Source: Phytophthora quininea (Eukaryota; Oomycota; Peronosporomycetes; Peronosporales; Peronosporaceae). From it: a stretch of 64,000 bases of DNA. The position numbers were made by a program, and so were the translations under genes. The DNA is taken from positions 1 to 64,000 of the forward strand of contig JAAVTG010000581.1 in assembly GCA_011947345.1 (NCBI GenBank). Reading direction: 5' to 3'. Each line of letters opens with the position of its first letter. Positions within the stretch are counted from its first letter, which is position 1. Positions 46,936-62,535 of this stretch are shown here, piece after piece. The notes beneath the pieces are model-generated. The model made no database searches and was not told the DNA's origin. It saw only the letters and a program-made list of their open reading frames with translations.

Positions 46936-48240
46936 ATGGCACTCCGCGTCGCCCTGCTGCTGTTGTCGACGCTCGCCATGGCCGCGCAGAGCGCGCAGGC
47001 CGAGCCCGTGGCGCTAACCGAGACGACGTTCGACCACCAGACCAGCCAGGGCACGTGGTTCGTCAAGTTCTACGCGCCCTGGTGCGGCCACTGCAAGAAG
47101 CTGGCGCCGGTGATCGATGAGCTGTCGCAGGCGTCGCAGCTACAGGGCTCGGACGTGACGGTGGCCAAGGTGGACTGCACCACGGAGCGCAGCATCTGTG
47201 AGCGCTTCGGCGTGCAGAGCTACCCCACGCTCAAGGTGGTGAAGCAGGGTTTGTACTACGACTACAACGGCCGCCGTGACGTGGCCACCATGGCTGCGTT
47301 CGCCACTGACGGCCACAAGAAGCAGTTCGGGGAGAAGGTGCTGACGTACCAGGAGTTTGGTACGTCACTTGGACCAGGAGAGTCAATGAGAGGCTGATGA
47401 CTGTTGTTGGTGTTGTTTTGATTGCTGCAGTGGAGCAGAGGAAGGTGGCGGCGGCTGAGCAGGCCGAGAACGAGCGCAAGAGTGCAGTGGTATCGCTGAC
47501 CACCACGAGCTTCGAGGAGCAGGTGCTGAACAGCAAGGAGCCGTGGATCATCAAGTTCTACGCTCCGTGGTGCGGCCACTGCAAGCGTTTGGTATGGACT
47601 TTGGGAGATAACTTCAAGGGGTTGTGGTGATGCTGACGTGGTCGTTCTTCTTGTAGGCGCCGACCTGGAACAAGTTGAGTCGCTCGCTCAAGGAGGCAGG
47701 CAGCTCCACGCAGGTCGCCAAGGTGGACTGCACTGTGCACCGCCGTGTGTGCTCTCGCTTTGGCGTCAACGGATACCCGTCGCTCTTCTACATCAACAAC
47801 GGCAACGTGTACAAGTACAAGGGCGGGCGCTCGCTTCCTGCGTACGTGCTGCCTGGCAAACATTAGCATGGTCAAGTCTTAACTTTGAGTTGTTTGCGCT
47901 GTTCAGGTTCTTGGACTTTGTCGAGAGCGGATGGAAGAACGCCGAGTCGACTGGACCCATCCCAGAGGAAGGTCTCTTCTCCAAGATCGTTGACACGACC
48001 ATCGAGTGGGCCATGGAGCACACGATCCTGGCTGTGCTGGCCGGCATCTTGGTCATCGCCATCGTCGTGGCCATCCTGGTGGCTCTGCTGGACTACTGGC
48101 TCGGCGCAGACGACTTGGCTCAGTACAAGAATGTGGCGCAGAAGGACAACAAGGACGACCAAGAGGAGGAGGAGCTGCCGCCGAAGGTACTGTCGGCGTC
48201 GGAGGCCAAGAAGTCTGGCCAGAAGCCCAAGGACGAGTAA
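46936..48240 (+). CDS. Membrane-anchored protein disulfide isomerase, two thioredoxin domains
   Basis: ER oxidoreductase. Exons 46936-47359, 47431-47591, 47657-47841, 47907-48240. An N-terminal signal peptide (MALRVALLLLSTLAMAAQSA) is followed by two thioredoxin modules, each with an intact active site in FYAPWCGHCK, and cis-Pro segments SYPTLK and GYPSLF. A transmembrane helix near the C-terminus (TILAVLAGILVIAIVVAILV) leads to a charged cytosolic tail ending KPKDE. There is no KDEL, so retention would rely on the anchor. The layout recalls TMX-type PDIs, but with two rather than one active thioredoxin domain. No frame break in this gene. Confidence 0.9.
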
Positions 48241-48410
48241 CTCGGGCTCACTCAAGCGAGTGATGCCTCTTCAGGTCTTGCTGCTGCTGCGCGCATTGCA
48301 CGCGCAAGCGCTGATCGATAGAGAGAGAGAGCTGTCCATAGTGATGTCGCGTAATTCGCTTTTAAGCCTCTCAAAGGTGCGAAAATGAACAAGCGCGAGT
48401 GCAAACTTCT

Positions 48411-48967
48411 CTATTCGGCTGTGGGGACGACTGAGGTCCAGTACTCGATCACTTCTAGGAACCACGTCGGCTCGCGTTGCAGCTTTGTGTCGAGCCTCAT
48501 CATTTGATGGGCCAACAGCGTTCGTATTGAGTTAGAAGCGCCTGCGTCTGCCTTCTGCAGCGGCCCAATTGCCATGACATAGTCACCTGGGCAACATCAC
48601 GTCTAAGTAGGAACAACTTTAGTGGAGAGAAGCGTAGAACGAACCGACTTGCGGACGCGCGTCGACCCCAGGAGGAGCATTCGTAAGAAGGTCTTGAGCT
48701 CCAGCCTGGCGATTCCTGTGCCGTCGTCCACCACGCATTGCTCTCCGTCGTCAGAGTTCTGCACCACGACGCCCTGGTGCAGCCATCCAACGATATTTAT
48801 TCACAAGGTATTCTACTGAAATCGCTGATGCGCACCTGGATCCACAGGCGGGAGCAGTCGATGCCGTTGATGGTGGGGACTGTTCGCGCGGAAGATTGCA
48901 GAGCGACGTAGACCTGGACCAAGAACGCCTTGGCGGTGCTGCCTCCGCCGCGGCGTGGAGCTGACAT
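48411..48967 (-). CDS. RMI2: RMI2-like OB-fold protein
   Basis: RMI2 pairs with RMI1 in the BLM/TOP3A dissolvasome, which resolves double Holliday junctions. Start ATG 48967 (MSAPRRGGGSTAKAFLVQVY). First intron 48835-48774. The OB-fold core is DCSRLWIQ, then GVVVQNSDDGEQCVVDDGTG with LELKTFLRM, and after a second intron (acceptor near 48590) GDYVMAIGPLQKA, corresponding to the human pattern of W-x-QG-V-V, D-x-SG and YVM-x-G. The C-terminal helix is QREPTWFLEVIEYW, stop at 48411-48413. About 140 residues, the normal size. The donor of the second intron is uncertain. The assignment rests on these short motifs. Confidence 0.7.
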
Positions 48968-49050
48968 GCGAAGGTTGTGAAAGTTAGCTGCTCTCGTTAA
49001 AGTTGAGATGGCTACAAGTTGAAGTGAACAATTGCTCCATTATCTTCAAG

Positions 49051-50031
49051 CTAAATGAGCTTCTGCGTGACGGCGGCTCCCTTCAGTCCTGCCTGCTCGA
49101 TCGTCTGCTCCAGGTCAGTGGGCACGGGGCGAGGAGGGAACCCAGCCAGCAGTGTGTACGGCTGTGCGCCAGCGTCGTTGCTATCGCTCAAATCCACAAT
49201 CAGTCAAAGGCCTCACCAACTTCCACAATAAAGCAAACTCACAGCTGGATAATAGCGTGCAGGTCGCGAATGGTGTGGTCCAAGTTGAGCGTCTCGCGCA
49301 GACGCTGGCCATTGTGCAGACGGATCTGCAGCGTCGTCGTGGGCTTCTTGTCGTCAATCACTGGGCGCTCCGCCGGCACTGCTGCCCCTTGGATCACCAC
49401 GTCCTCGGAATACGCTGTCGATCTGTTCATGTTAACCATTTCATCAGCACTCTCTCGCCCCATTCTTCTCTCTTCAAAGTGCACCCCACCCCATGCTTTG
49501 GCCTTCTCCCGAGAACGCCGTGTACGCCGGTGGCGGAGGAGCTACGTAGTCTTCCTCCCGCTTGTCCACGAGACTGATCTCCACCGGTTCATTGCGGTTC
49601 TCTCCCTCTAGCTCTTGCGGCACGTGTCTGCGAACAAGGAGTGCATGGGTCGATTGGTGAAACCCTAATGAAGAAACCCTAGCAATGACACACCCACCCT
49701 TGCTCCAGAGCTTCCAGGAACGGCCGGTTGGCAGGATCTGAGCGCGCTCTGTAGGGTCCATCGTTGACGGTAAAGCCCTCGCGGTAGAACGTGATCACGT
49801 GGCGCGGCTGCACCGCCTCGCCGGCCGCCGCCGCCGCCCTGGCGTCCTGCTGCGCCCGTCCGATGATGTTGGCCACGTGGTCGTCGCCCCGGGGCCGATG
49901 ACCGACAGGCCCGAGCCGCCGCCGCGGTCAGAGGCTCCTCCGGCATAGTATTGGTTGGGCTGGGCGCCGTCCTCGCGCTCGTCGTTGCGGTTGCTGTTGT
50001 TGAGACTCGAGAGCCCCACGATGTTGGCCAT
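49051..50031 (-). CDS. p47/Shp1-type UBX protein (p97 adaptor)
   Basis: Adaptor that brings p97/CDC48 to membrane fusion and protein extraction. Start ATG 50031. Exon 1 carries an acidic, Gly-rich N-terminus, then DDHVANIIGRAQQD. The SEP domain is HVITFYREGFTVNDGPYRAR with PANRPFLEALEQG. A second exon holds ELEGENRNEPVEISLVDKRE and FSGEGQSMG, then the UBX domain KPTTTLQIRLHNGQRLRETL and LDHTIRDLHAIIQL, ending in LLAGFPPRPVPTD. The usual N-terminal UBA domain is not evident. Introns near 49697-49627, 49492-49430 and 49242-49187. One lost base in plus-strand G4 near 49890-49893 joins SVIGP to RGDDHV. Stop 49051-49053, only 83 bp upstream of the RMI2 start on the same strand. Confidence 0.85.
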
Positions 50032-50124
50032 GCTCGTTTACGTAGGAAGATTGGCTTGCCAAGTGGTGTCACTATAGTGAGAAGAAGAGTGATGAAATGC
50101 CGGACTTTATTTCCTTTCTTTTTC

Positions 50125-54233
<4,109 letters not shown>

Positions 54234-54409
54234 CGTCGCGGGTCTTGGCCTACAGCAACGAAAATGATGCGTCAAACACTCAGCGTCTTCAATGCGAGCC
54301 ACATATGGGACAAGGGCCTACAACGTGTGTCAGATTGCAATGTGGGATTCGTTGAATGCATTTTGGCCAGGCCATTTTGGGCGTTCAAGTTTGGTATTAG
54401 CCGACCTAA

Positions 54410-56671
54410 ATGCTGCCGGAAGTGGCGAAAGATCACAGCAAGAAAGCATCGGTCCGCGGCGAATGGGCAGCTTTCGTCCTCTCGAAACGCACCTGGTCAC
54501 GCCAACTGGAACGCTTTCTTCGATTCGAGCACAAGGAAGGGAAGCAAGCCCTGCTGCTCGTCCTGCTCGGGGTCTTAGGTAAAGTGAGCACTCTGCAAAA
54601 ACTTGTTGCGAAACTCACAGTACTCCCTGCCGACAGCTGCACTCGTCAATGACATCATCGGAATGTCAGTGCTAGGCTTGAATTGGACTCGCAGGGAACT
54701 CGTGAAAGCTATCGCCCCCTCGAAAACATCTACGCCGAGTTCGCTGTCTGGAGCGTCTTCACTGTTGCTGTTGCCACGGCCAGCGTTGTCTGGACAGCAT
54801 TCTTCGACCCAATGGCCGCGGGATCCGGCATTCCCGAAATGAAGAGCATCATCTCGTACGAGAGCCGCAGGGACGCCAGTCGATGTCTTCGAGCACGAAC
54901 GCTGGTCTCTAAAATCGGAGGGCTGTCGTTGGCGCTGGGTAGTGGCGTCTCTGTTGGCAAAGAGGGGCCGTTCGTGCACACGTCGTCTATCATCGCGCAT
55001 CGTCTCATGAAGCATTTGAGCTGGTGCCGTCAGGTCTACGACAGCGACTTGATGCGGCGCCAGATTTACGATGCTGCCTGCGCTATCGGTGTTGCTTGCA
55101 CCTTTCGTTCGCCCATTGGCGGCGCATTATTCGCGATCGAGGTGACCAGCACAGTCTTCATGGTCTCGGTAGGTCTGCAGACTTGGCAACCGAGTCATCA
55201 ATTCCATGGTAACGTTCCCTGTCGTGGTTGCAGAATTACTGGCGAGCGTTCATTGCGGCAATGAGTGCCTTGCTAACTCGACAAGCCGTCATCATGGTGC
55301 ACGACAGCTCCATTGCGACGTATCACCCTATGTTCCCCACAAACTTCGCCAACGAATCGTTTCAATTCATCGAAGTGGCAGCCTTTGCCGCACTTGCGGT
55401 TTTCATGGGCTTTTTGGGCGCATTATATGCATCCGCTTCGACAGGTTTCAAGCAGCGATGGAAGCTGTGGGCAGCGGACAAGCATGTCGTACTGGCATCG
55501 TGGGCACTGCTCCTTCCGCTCGCAGTAGTTCTCTGCATTCCTGAGGGCTTGTTCCGATTAACGATTGGAGAGGTGGTGCAAGATTTATTCAGCTCGGGGT
55601 CATCTCTACATGATCGATGGCACACCAACTCGTCGTTGTCGTTGCTTGCAGCGCTCCCACTCGCAGGTTCCTTTCGCCTTGGCGCGACAGCATTGTCAAC
55701 TTCGCTGCCAATTCCAGCTGGAGATTTCTTGCCGACTTTCGTAGCAGGCGCCATGTTTGGTCGATTTTTCGGCGAGGTTTTGCAGGTCATGTTCCCGACA
55801 TCGGGCGTTGTGGCAGGCGGATACGCTCTCACTGGAGGTGCTGGGTTCGTTGCCTCGACTACCAACACAGCGTCCGTGGCAGGTAGGAAACCAGTCGAAA
55901 GTCTCCTTCGACTGGTTTAAAAAAATTAACCTGCGCTTGCCCGCAGTGATCGCGCTCGAGTTCACTGGACAACTCGTCTACACCATCCCGCTGATCCTCT
56001 CCACGTTGATAGCCTCAGGCGTTGGCTGCGCGCTTCGTGTATCTGTCTACGACAGCGTCATTGCCAAGAAGGGGTTATTCTGCCACTTGCCCATGCTACG
56101 TCTTGAGGAGATCAAGGTTCGCGACGTCATGCTTCAGAAGTTCCCACTGCTCACACTTGACATGGGGCAGACGCAATTGCAGCAAGTGCTAGACGCTGCG
56201 TCGGTCCAAGCGTTGCCAGTGGTTGACAATTTAGACAATCGGACGTTCATCGGGTGTGTCGATCACAGTTCCGTCGGCAAGATCCTGAGCATGGCTCCCA
56301 GCGAAACAAGACTCCAGTCGGTGCTCCAGCTCCCCATGCCGGTGCTTAATGTTACCCCAACAAGATCAACAAAGGAGAACGAAATGCGAGGGAGCTCCGC
56401 ACTCACCCTGGAGCAAGCACAAGGGGCAGTCGACTTCATCCACAACCGCCTGTACGTCGACTCCACTGCGCTGCAAGTCGACCCGGACGCTTCACTGCAG
56501 AGAGCTCACCTGCTGTTCGAGATGATCAAGTGCTCGAGCATCTGGGTCACGCGTCGTGGTCAACTTGTTGGTCTCCTATGTCGACACCACCTGCACCATC
56601 GAGTCCAGCGTAAAAACAACATTGCCACCGACGTTTCTCCGTCTCTACTGGCCCCCTCCGACCACTCCTAG
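54410..56671 (+). CDS. CLC chloride channel/transporter with CBS domains
   Basis: Start ATG 54410 (MLPEVAKDHSKKASVRGEWA). CLC selectivity motifs are all present: GSGIPEMKSII, GKEGPFVHTSS (gating Glu retained) and IPAGDFLPTFVAGAMFG, plus PIGGALFAIEVTSTVF. Introns near 54579-54618, 55169-55232 and 55883-55946. The C-terminal cytosolic part has two CBS motifs (RDVMLQKFPLLTLDMGQTQL with LPVVDN; later SSIWVTRRGQLVGLLCRHHL). The retained gating Glu fits a channel or an exchanger; the proton Glu position was not settled. One lost base in C5 54716-54720 joins ELVKAIAP to LENIYAEFAVW. A 12-bp inverted repeat lies inside the last intron. Confidence 0.85.
55888..55918. repeat. Hairpin inside the last CLC intron
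   Basis: AAACCAGTCGAA (55888-55899), 7-base loop, then its exact reverse complement TTCGACTGGTTT (55907-55918). It begins 5 bases after the 5' splice site at 55883 in a 64-base intron. Confidence 0.85.
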
Positions 56672-57102
56672 CAGATAATGCCTGGACTGCAGAGAAACAA
56701 AACACACAAACGGCCAAGTCGTTACCACAAGAGCAGCAGTTTCTTGATTTGGTTCCAATAGCTTTTGGCTTGTCTGCGCTTGACTGGTTCTTGTCTGCTG
56801 TCGCGACTAACGCGCCACTCAAAACCGATAAAGTAATACAACCAGCATCCCCTAGAACTGCATCTCTGAAGAGAGCACCACAGAAATCACACGAAACAAC
56901 ACAGGACATGATGTTATAAGATGGACTCCATGGTGAAGTTGGTAGAATACAACATGGGCGTTGAGGACAGACAGCTCCCTGTTCGACCAACGCAACACTG
57001 GCCGCTAGCTAGCTGTCAATGCAAAAACCCCGCGCTAGCAGGAAGCTGCTGTCCACTTGAGCCACATGCGCTGCATAAGTGATAAGTCAAAAGAATAGGG
57101 AG
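56672..57102. other. Convergent intergenic region, CLC and expansin-like
   Basis: No supported gene. A minus-strand frame at 56547-56990 is antisense to the CLC end and is not credible. Confidence 0.45.
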
Positions 57103-59060
57103 CTAACCTGTGACGTTGTGGTGTCGTCCGCTCTTCTTGGAGTACGGGTAGCCCAGAATGTTCAGGGACTCACGGCTGTAGCCACCGCTCTCACGCAGGC
57201 TTCGCTGGGACGACGACAGGTCTTGTTGGCCCGACGATAAAGGTGCGGGCGAGTAGCTGTCCTGCAGCGACGAGTTGTCTGTCATCGTGTCAGTGGACCG
57301 AGCACTGTACGAATAATTGTCCGCTGGCGTCTGGATTGTACTGGCTGCCAGAGATGCACTCGACTGGTTCAATGTGTTGTTGGAAATCATCGAGTTGTTG
57401 TTTGTCTGGCGAGGAGCAGTTGAGGCGTAGCTGTCGTTCGAAAGCATCGACGCGTTGTTCGAGAAACGATTCGACTCGCGGCCAGACATTCGCGTGTTGC
57501 TGGGCTGGCGGTTGGGACGGCGCAAGCTCGTCGCGCGGACGTAGCTCTGCGGCGACGTCACCGTGTTGGCGTATGGGTCGGCGGCACTGTACGGAGCAAA
57601 ATTCTTCCCAGACGACGTGGCACGAGCATCAAACTCGCGCATGTCGTCAATGTCAAAACTTGAGCGTTCCTCCTCGTCCTCATACTGTCCAAAACCTGTT
57701 CCCGAAGCCTGACGAGGCACAACTGGTGCTGAAAGTGTCGGCGCAGCCATGGCGTTCGACGTCTGTCGGCGAGGGCTCGGGGCCGTGTTGTAGCTGTAGG
57801 CGTACGTCGGCTCCGTGTACGTCGGTTCCGGTGTGTTCGAGCGAGCGGACGATTCGTTGGAAATCGCAAGGGACGAGTGCTCCGACGCCGCAGAAGACGC
57901 GGGCGAATCCACGTTAAATGCTGCCGCCACAACTGCAGCAGGAACTGCAGCCGCAGCAGTGGTAGCAGCAGGTTGCATCGGCGAGTCGCTCAGGTGCGAG
58001 CTAGGAGCATTAGAACCGGTAGCGCTGGGCGTGTTGGAACTGGGAGCTTTAGAGCTGATGGCAGCAGGCGAGAATGACTCGGCGTAGTCCACGGTCGGTG
58101 AGGCCAGTGGCTGATGGTCGTCATGGTCATCGTGATCCGACTGGAACGCAGCCGCGCCACCCATAGCAGGCGCCGCCTTTGGCTTGGCCGTGGGCGACAG
58201 GTACTGGTTTTCCATGTCGTTCTCATGGATCCTCGTCCTTGGACGCGTGGTTGCGTCGTCGAATGAAATGACCGATCCTACGATAATTAACACGGCACAG
58301 ACTCCGCCCACGACGCCTCCAACGATGGCGCCGATGGACGAGCTCGAGCTTGAGCTGGTGCTTCCTTTGACACCGTCCGCCGTCGATGCCGAGTTGAACT
58401 GAACCTCCGAGGTGGCGCAGCTCGAGGTGCTACTGAAGGCGAATGTGCTGTTGAGGGTCTCGCCGTCGTCCGACGAGACAGAGAACTCGACGCTTTTGTA
58501 CCAGGTGCTGGACGACGATCCCGAGTTGGCCGACCAAAGGAAGCTCGAGGACGTTTTGGTGGCCGTGACGCCGTCGATAGTGGCGCCTGTGATGACCTTC
58601 TGCGAGTTGTAGAACTGCAACGGCACGTAAGTGGCGGACGCGCCTTCCATGAGACAGGCCTTGATGTCCCCGTCATCATGGACGTCGGGCACGAGTCGAA
58701 TTCGTACGAGACCTTGACGCTTGAGCCAGTGGTGTTGATGTCCAGCGCCGACATTGTGTCGGACGAGAGCTGCAGCGTGCCGGAGGAGCAGCCGTCGCAC
58801 ACGTCCAGCACAAAGGCCGTGGTGCTTTTGGTGCTGTCGTCGTCGCGCGTGATGGTTATGCAGCGCGCGCAGGCGTCGTTGAGCGACTCATCCTTGCTGG
58901 ACACGGACGCGTAGTACTTGAAGTTGTCGGTGCCCGAGGTGATGCCTTTGAGGCGGCACGAACCGTACGTGGGGTCGCTGATGTTGTAGAGCGACACGGT
59001 GCTGCTGGCGGCGGCGGCGGAGCTCGCCAGCAGCGAGAAGGCAGCGAGCGCTGCTCTCAT
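57103..59060 (-). CDS. Expansin-like secreted/surface protein with membrane anchor
   Basis: Start ATG 59060: signal peptide MRAALAAFSLLASSAAAASS. A Cys-containing double-psi barrel-like domain (SDPTYGSCRLKGITSG; LNDACARCITITRDDDSTKS; VLDVCDGCSSGTLQLS) is followed by YEFDSCP-DVHDDGDIKACLME and a second beta domain (VPLQFYNSQKVITGATIDGV), the EG45-plus-CBM63 layout of expansins and loosenins that act on plant cell walls. Unusually, a transmembrane helix follows (IGAIVGGVVGGVCAVLIIVG) and then about 300 residues of Ser/Ala/Asn-rich tail, so the protein may be held on the cell surface. One lost base in plus-strand GGG near 58690 joins DSCP to DVHDDGD. A CTG/GCT repeat sits just before the start. 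Role in wall or host interaction is inference. Confidence 0.7.
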
Positions 59061-59064
59061 GATG

Positions 59065-59088
59065 GCTGCTGCTGCTGCTGCTGCTGCT
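59065..59088. repeat. (GCT)8 microsatellite
   Basis: Eight perfect GCT units 4 bases upstream of the expansin-like start codon, in its 5' leader. Confidence 0.9.
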
Positions 59089-60117
59089 GATGTGTGTGAG
59101 GGAGGTATACCGCTGTCTTGGACGGAAGCGCAGGACAGACTGGTAGGGGGTGCACGAGCCAAGCGGAGAGGAGACCTCTCCTCGACGCTGAGCTTTCGGT
59201 TGTGGGCACGTCCTCGACTGGCTTCCGCCCGCGCCTGCGTTTCACCCGAAGAGAGTATGCGTGTACGCGAATGACGGCGCCGTTCGACAGACAAAAATGC
59301 GTCGCAGCTGCCGGGGAAACGGTGCTGTATTCGACACAGGTCGATAAGATTTTTGGCGCTGGAAATACTCGCCACACGCGAGATCAACAATAACAGCGCA
59401 GGTGGCGCCGCAATGGCAGAACGCAAGCAACCGTGCGCAGGAGGGAGCGTCTCGTTCTTTCGGCCAATCTGACGTTTCCGTGGCCTGGCGGTTTCAAACT
59501 GCAGCCGAGAGCTGGACCATGATGGCCATTGAAAGCGACGACGCGTGATATCGTGTCCTTCCTCTATGGCAACGAGTGCGGCCGCAAGAACGGCAAAATT
59601 TCGGCCAAGAGTGCGCCACGCTGCCCGTCTTTGGCGACCCCGATCGCGGCCGATCCGGGCCGCCACTTTCCATTCGAGATTCCCCACCATAATCAGCGCG
59701 CTGGAGGCTGTCCACGACGGGCGCAATACAAGCTCGCGATCAAGTATTAATACCATGTGCCGGCGCCACCTTTTGCGGTCGGCCTCGGCTGTATTGCCGC
59801 AATTGCGGGCCGCGCGACGACCGATCCGTTGACAAAGCAGCCTGAGTTTGTCGCCGAGCAACCACATGGATTGCGGCGACAGGACGGTTAACACATTGCG
59901 GCACGCTGGCCTATTACAACACGGCGGTCGTGGCGCAGCGTGATGATGCCCAGTCGTTCCGACGTTGCTGCCCTGCAACGCGGCAAGAGCAGCCCTTCCT
60001 GCGGGCGAGCAAATGCTGGCAAACCTGCCGCGGCGAAAGCAGCATCAACACCTTGATCCTTCAATTTGGTGTGTCAATTGTGTGTGAACAATCCGCCGCG
60101 AACCTCATACCCGGATC
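59089..60117. other. Divergent promoter region
   Basis: Lies between the expansin-like gene (minus) and the secreted phosphodiesterase (plus). Open frames here have Arg/Pro-rich shadow composition; no gene supported. Confidence 0.45.
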
Positions 60118-61719
60118 ATGGCGATGGCGCTGCTGCTGTCCGCGGCGCTAACGGCCACCAGCGCCGCTGCCCAATCCTTCGGAGCACCTCACCAGCCTTC
60201 AGACGCCATCCCGCAGTGGGACTTTTGGCCGCTGCTGCCCAACGGCGCTCGCTTCACGGGGAGATTCCTCTCGTCCGCCCCGGGGAATCCATCTGCGTCG
60301 CCAGGACTTTGAGCCCATCGACCTGTTCGAACTGCAGCAGCAATCGCCACATGGCAACGCACTGTTGTATGGAAGTGTCCTACTGGACCCCACCTTCCCC
60401 GAGGGCGTGGAGACGGACCCCAGTGTCCAGGCTGCTTTCCGAGCAGCAGTCGAGACCATCAAGAGCCACGCCAACGTCCACGTGTCGCCCGAGATCAAGG
60501 TGGCTAAAGCGACAGTTTTTCCTCTCAAAGTCACGGGGGACAATGGCGAGTCCGAGATGAAGATCCTGCAGGACTCGATGGACGCTCATGGACAGACGTA
60601 CCGCTTCACCAGTCAGGTTACCTTCGGATTCAACTTTTACCTGACGCTCGAGGACCTTAAGTTCAATTTGAGGCATCGAGTGGTGGTGGCGTTGGATCGC
60701 GAGGGGAGCACAATGTGTTTCAGCACACGTCCGCACCGTTGGAGCAGCTGGAAGATATCGAAACGGAGGAGGACGCCGAGTGCGGACTGGAAATGGCAGA
60801 ATGCGCGGCTGGTGTCAACGGACCACGCATCCTGTCTTACAACGTGTGGAACACGAATCCGTCTTCGGATGTGTATGGCGCTGCGAATCGTTGGAGCCAA
60901 TACACGAAGCGACTGGATCACCTGGTCAAGTTCGTCCAAGAATCTCGTGCCGACATCATGGGTTTCCAAGAGGTGCGGTACGATGGCGTATTCGGCGAGC
61001 CTGGAAATCATGCACAGGTAATGCACCTCGCGGATCGACTTCCAGGGTATCAGTACGTGTATCAAGCAGCAATGAGCTACCTGAACTCGAGAGCGCCGTA
61101 TGAGCGTATTGAAGAGGGACCGGCTATTTTCTCCAAGCACCCGATTGTAGCGACGGACTACTTGCTGTTGACGCGCGACCCGAATGATCCGAACGACTCT
61201 CACCAGCGGCTGTGTTTGCACGCTGTGATCGACTTTCCGCAGTGGGGAGAAGTTGACGTGTATGTGACGCACTTGTCCCTCAGCGAGCGATCCCGCGAGC
61301 AAACCAAGGTCGAAATTTGGGAGTACATGAAGCAAGGCAAGGGAAAAACGCAAGTACTGCTCGGGGATCTGAATTCGGAGCCTCACTCGCTTGGCATCCG
61401 CTTCCTTCGTGGCGAGGCTGAGCTGCTCGGCCAGACCACCGACATGAAGGACGCGTGGCTTGAGGTGCACGAGGAAGCCGGTCCTCGGTCGACGGATCCA
61501 GAGGATCGACAGCACAAATTCACGTTTCCGAGTGACAACCCGTCCAAGCGCATCGACTTCGTGCTTTATCGCGGCGAAGGAGACGTTAAGGAGTGTGAGA
61601 TTATTGGCCAGGCGCCGACAGAGGACACCAAGGACTACCCAGACGATGTGGGCATGCTTCATGAATCCAGCCCAGTGTATGCGTCAGATCATCGGGCCGT
61701 CGTTGTCGAATTCGAGTAA
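60118..61719 (+). CDS. Secreted endonuclease/exonuclease/phosphatase-fold protein
   Basis: Start ATG 60118 with signal peptide MAMALLLSAALTATSAAA. An N-terminal domain of about 190 residues (YGSVLLDPTFPEGVETDPSV; VTFGFNFYLTLEDLKFNLRH) precedes a DNase-I-like domain with all four signature blocks: LSYNVWNTN, IMGFQEVRYDG (catalytic Glu), VLLGDLNSEPHS (GD-x-N) and VYASDHRAVVV (SDH). Members cleave phosphodiester or phosphate bonds; the closest animal resemblance by layout would be nocturnin/sphingomyelinase-like enzymes, but the substrate cannot be told. Three one-base losses: G4 60258-60261 (FTGEIPLVRPGES), one near 60300-60303, and G4 60703-60706 (LDREGEHNVFQHTS). The catalytic domain is intact and intronless. 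Convergent with the NC2-beta gene. Confidence 0.8.
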
Positions 61720-61816
61720 GCGCTGCCTTGATTCGAAGACTGAGCTGCACAATAGAGACGTCTTTCGAATTCAAATGAGTTACCATCCTTCTCTAGTCGC
61801 CTTCAGTGACGCTTGC

Positions 61817-62432
61817 TTAAACAGTGCGTTTTGCTCGGCCAACAATTCTTCGTGGGATGCTGTCGCTGTTGCTTTGCGAGGCCCTATCCGCCGCTTCTTC
61901 GTCGTCTGAAAAATCGAAAAGCGCATGGGTATTAACATCTTGCAGTATCCCTCGTAATGTTACTTTCACCTGTGCCCCCGAGGACCCTTGCAGTTTGATG
62001 TCCTCTGCATACCGCTGCATTCCAAGGTTCTAAAGCAGCACAGCTCAGTGTCGCGACAATGACAATTGCTCTCTGAAGCTCCAGCAGTCCGCACCTCTAG
62101 CGCTGTCATCACATGATCGTCCGTGATGCGATAGTTCTCCTTGGTCGTGGCATCCTCCGCAATAGTATTGGCTTCCTGGCCCACTCGCTGCACGAAGTCT
62201 GCAGTAAAAAAGCAGTAAAAAAAACAGCAATAGTCAAATAGGCTGCAGGATTGACGACCTCCAGCGCACTCGTTGACCCAATCGATCGTCTCCTTGGAGA
62301 TGGGCATGTCGTCGCCCACCACCTCTTGCAGCAGCTTCTCCACGGCACCTACAGGTCGCCCAAACACAGCAGCATGAGCTTGCCTCCTTAAACTGCGCGC
62401 ACACATTGCATACCTCTTGGCAGTGCGCTCAT
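61817..62432 (-). CDS. NC2-beta/Dr1-like histone-fold transcription cofactor
   Basis: NC2 (Dr1/DRAP1) binds TBP on promoters and blocks TFIIA/TFIIB entry. Start ATG 62432 with a first exon MSALPRG, then (acceptor near 62351) AVEKLLQEVVGDDMPISKET with IDWVNECAG, and after an intron DFVQRVGQEANTIAEDATTK with YRITDDHVMTALE, a full histone fold. After another intron (about 62095-62033) NLGMQRYAEDIKLQ, which matches the segment after the fold in Dr1, and an acidic tail FDFSDDEEAADRAS ending at TAA 61817-61819. The order of helices and the TALE-NLG motif fit Dr1 better than NF-YB. No frame break found. Starts 103 bp from the divergent membrane-protein gene. Confidence 0.7.
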
Positions 62433-62535
62433 GCTGCTCTTTTGTATTTTGTGTGCTTCTAAAACTACAGATTGCGTGGTCCACCTCAAGTTGAAGTCAA
62501 TTTGGTATCAATAGTTGCCTTTTTTCAGTCTAAGA

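Noticed and set aside
47558..48255. Minus-strand ORFs opposite the PDI gene
   Set aside because: Leu/Val/His-rich antisense shadows; PDI has two CGHC sites and clean introns.
60637..61662. 341-residue minus-strand ORF
   Set aside because: Exact antisense of the phosphodiesterase catalytic domain; no family features.
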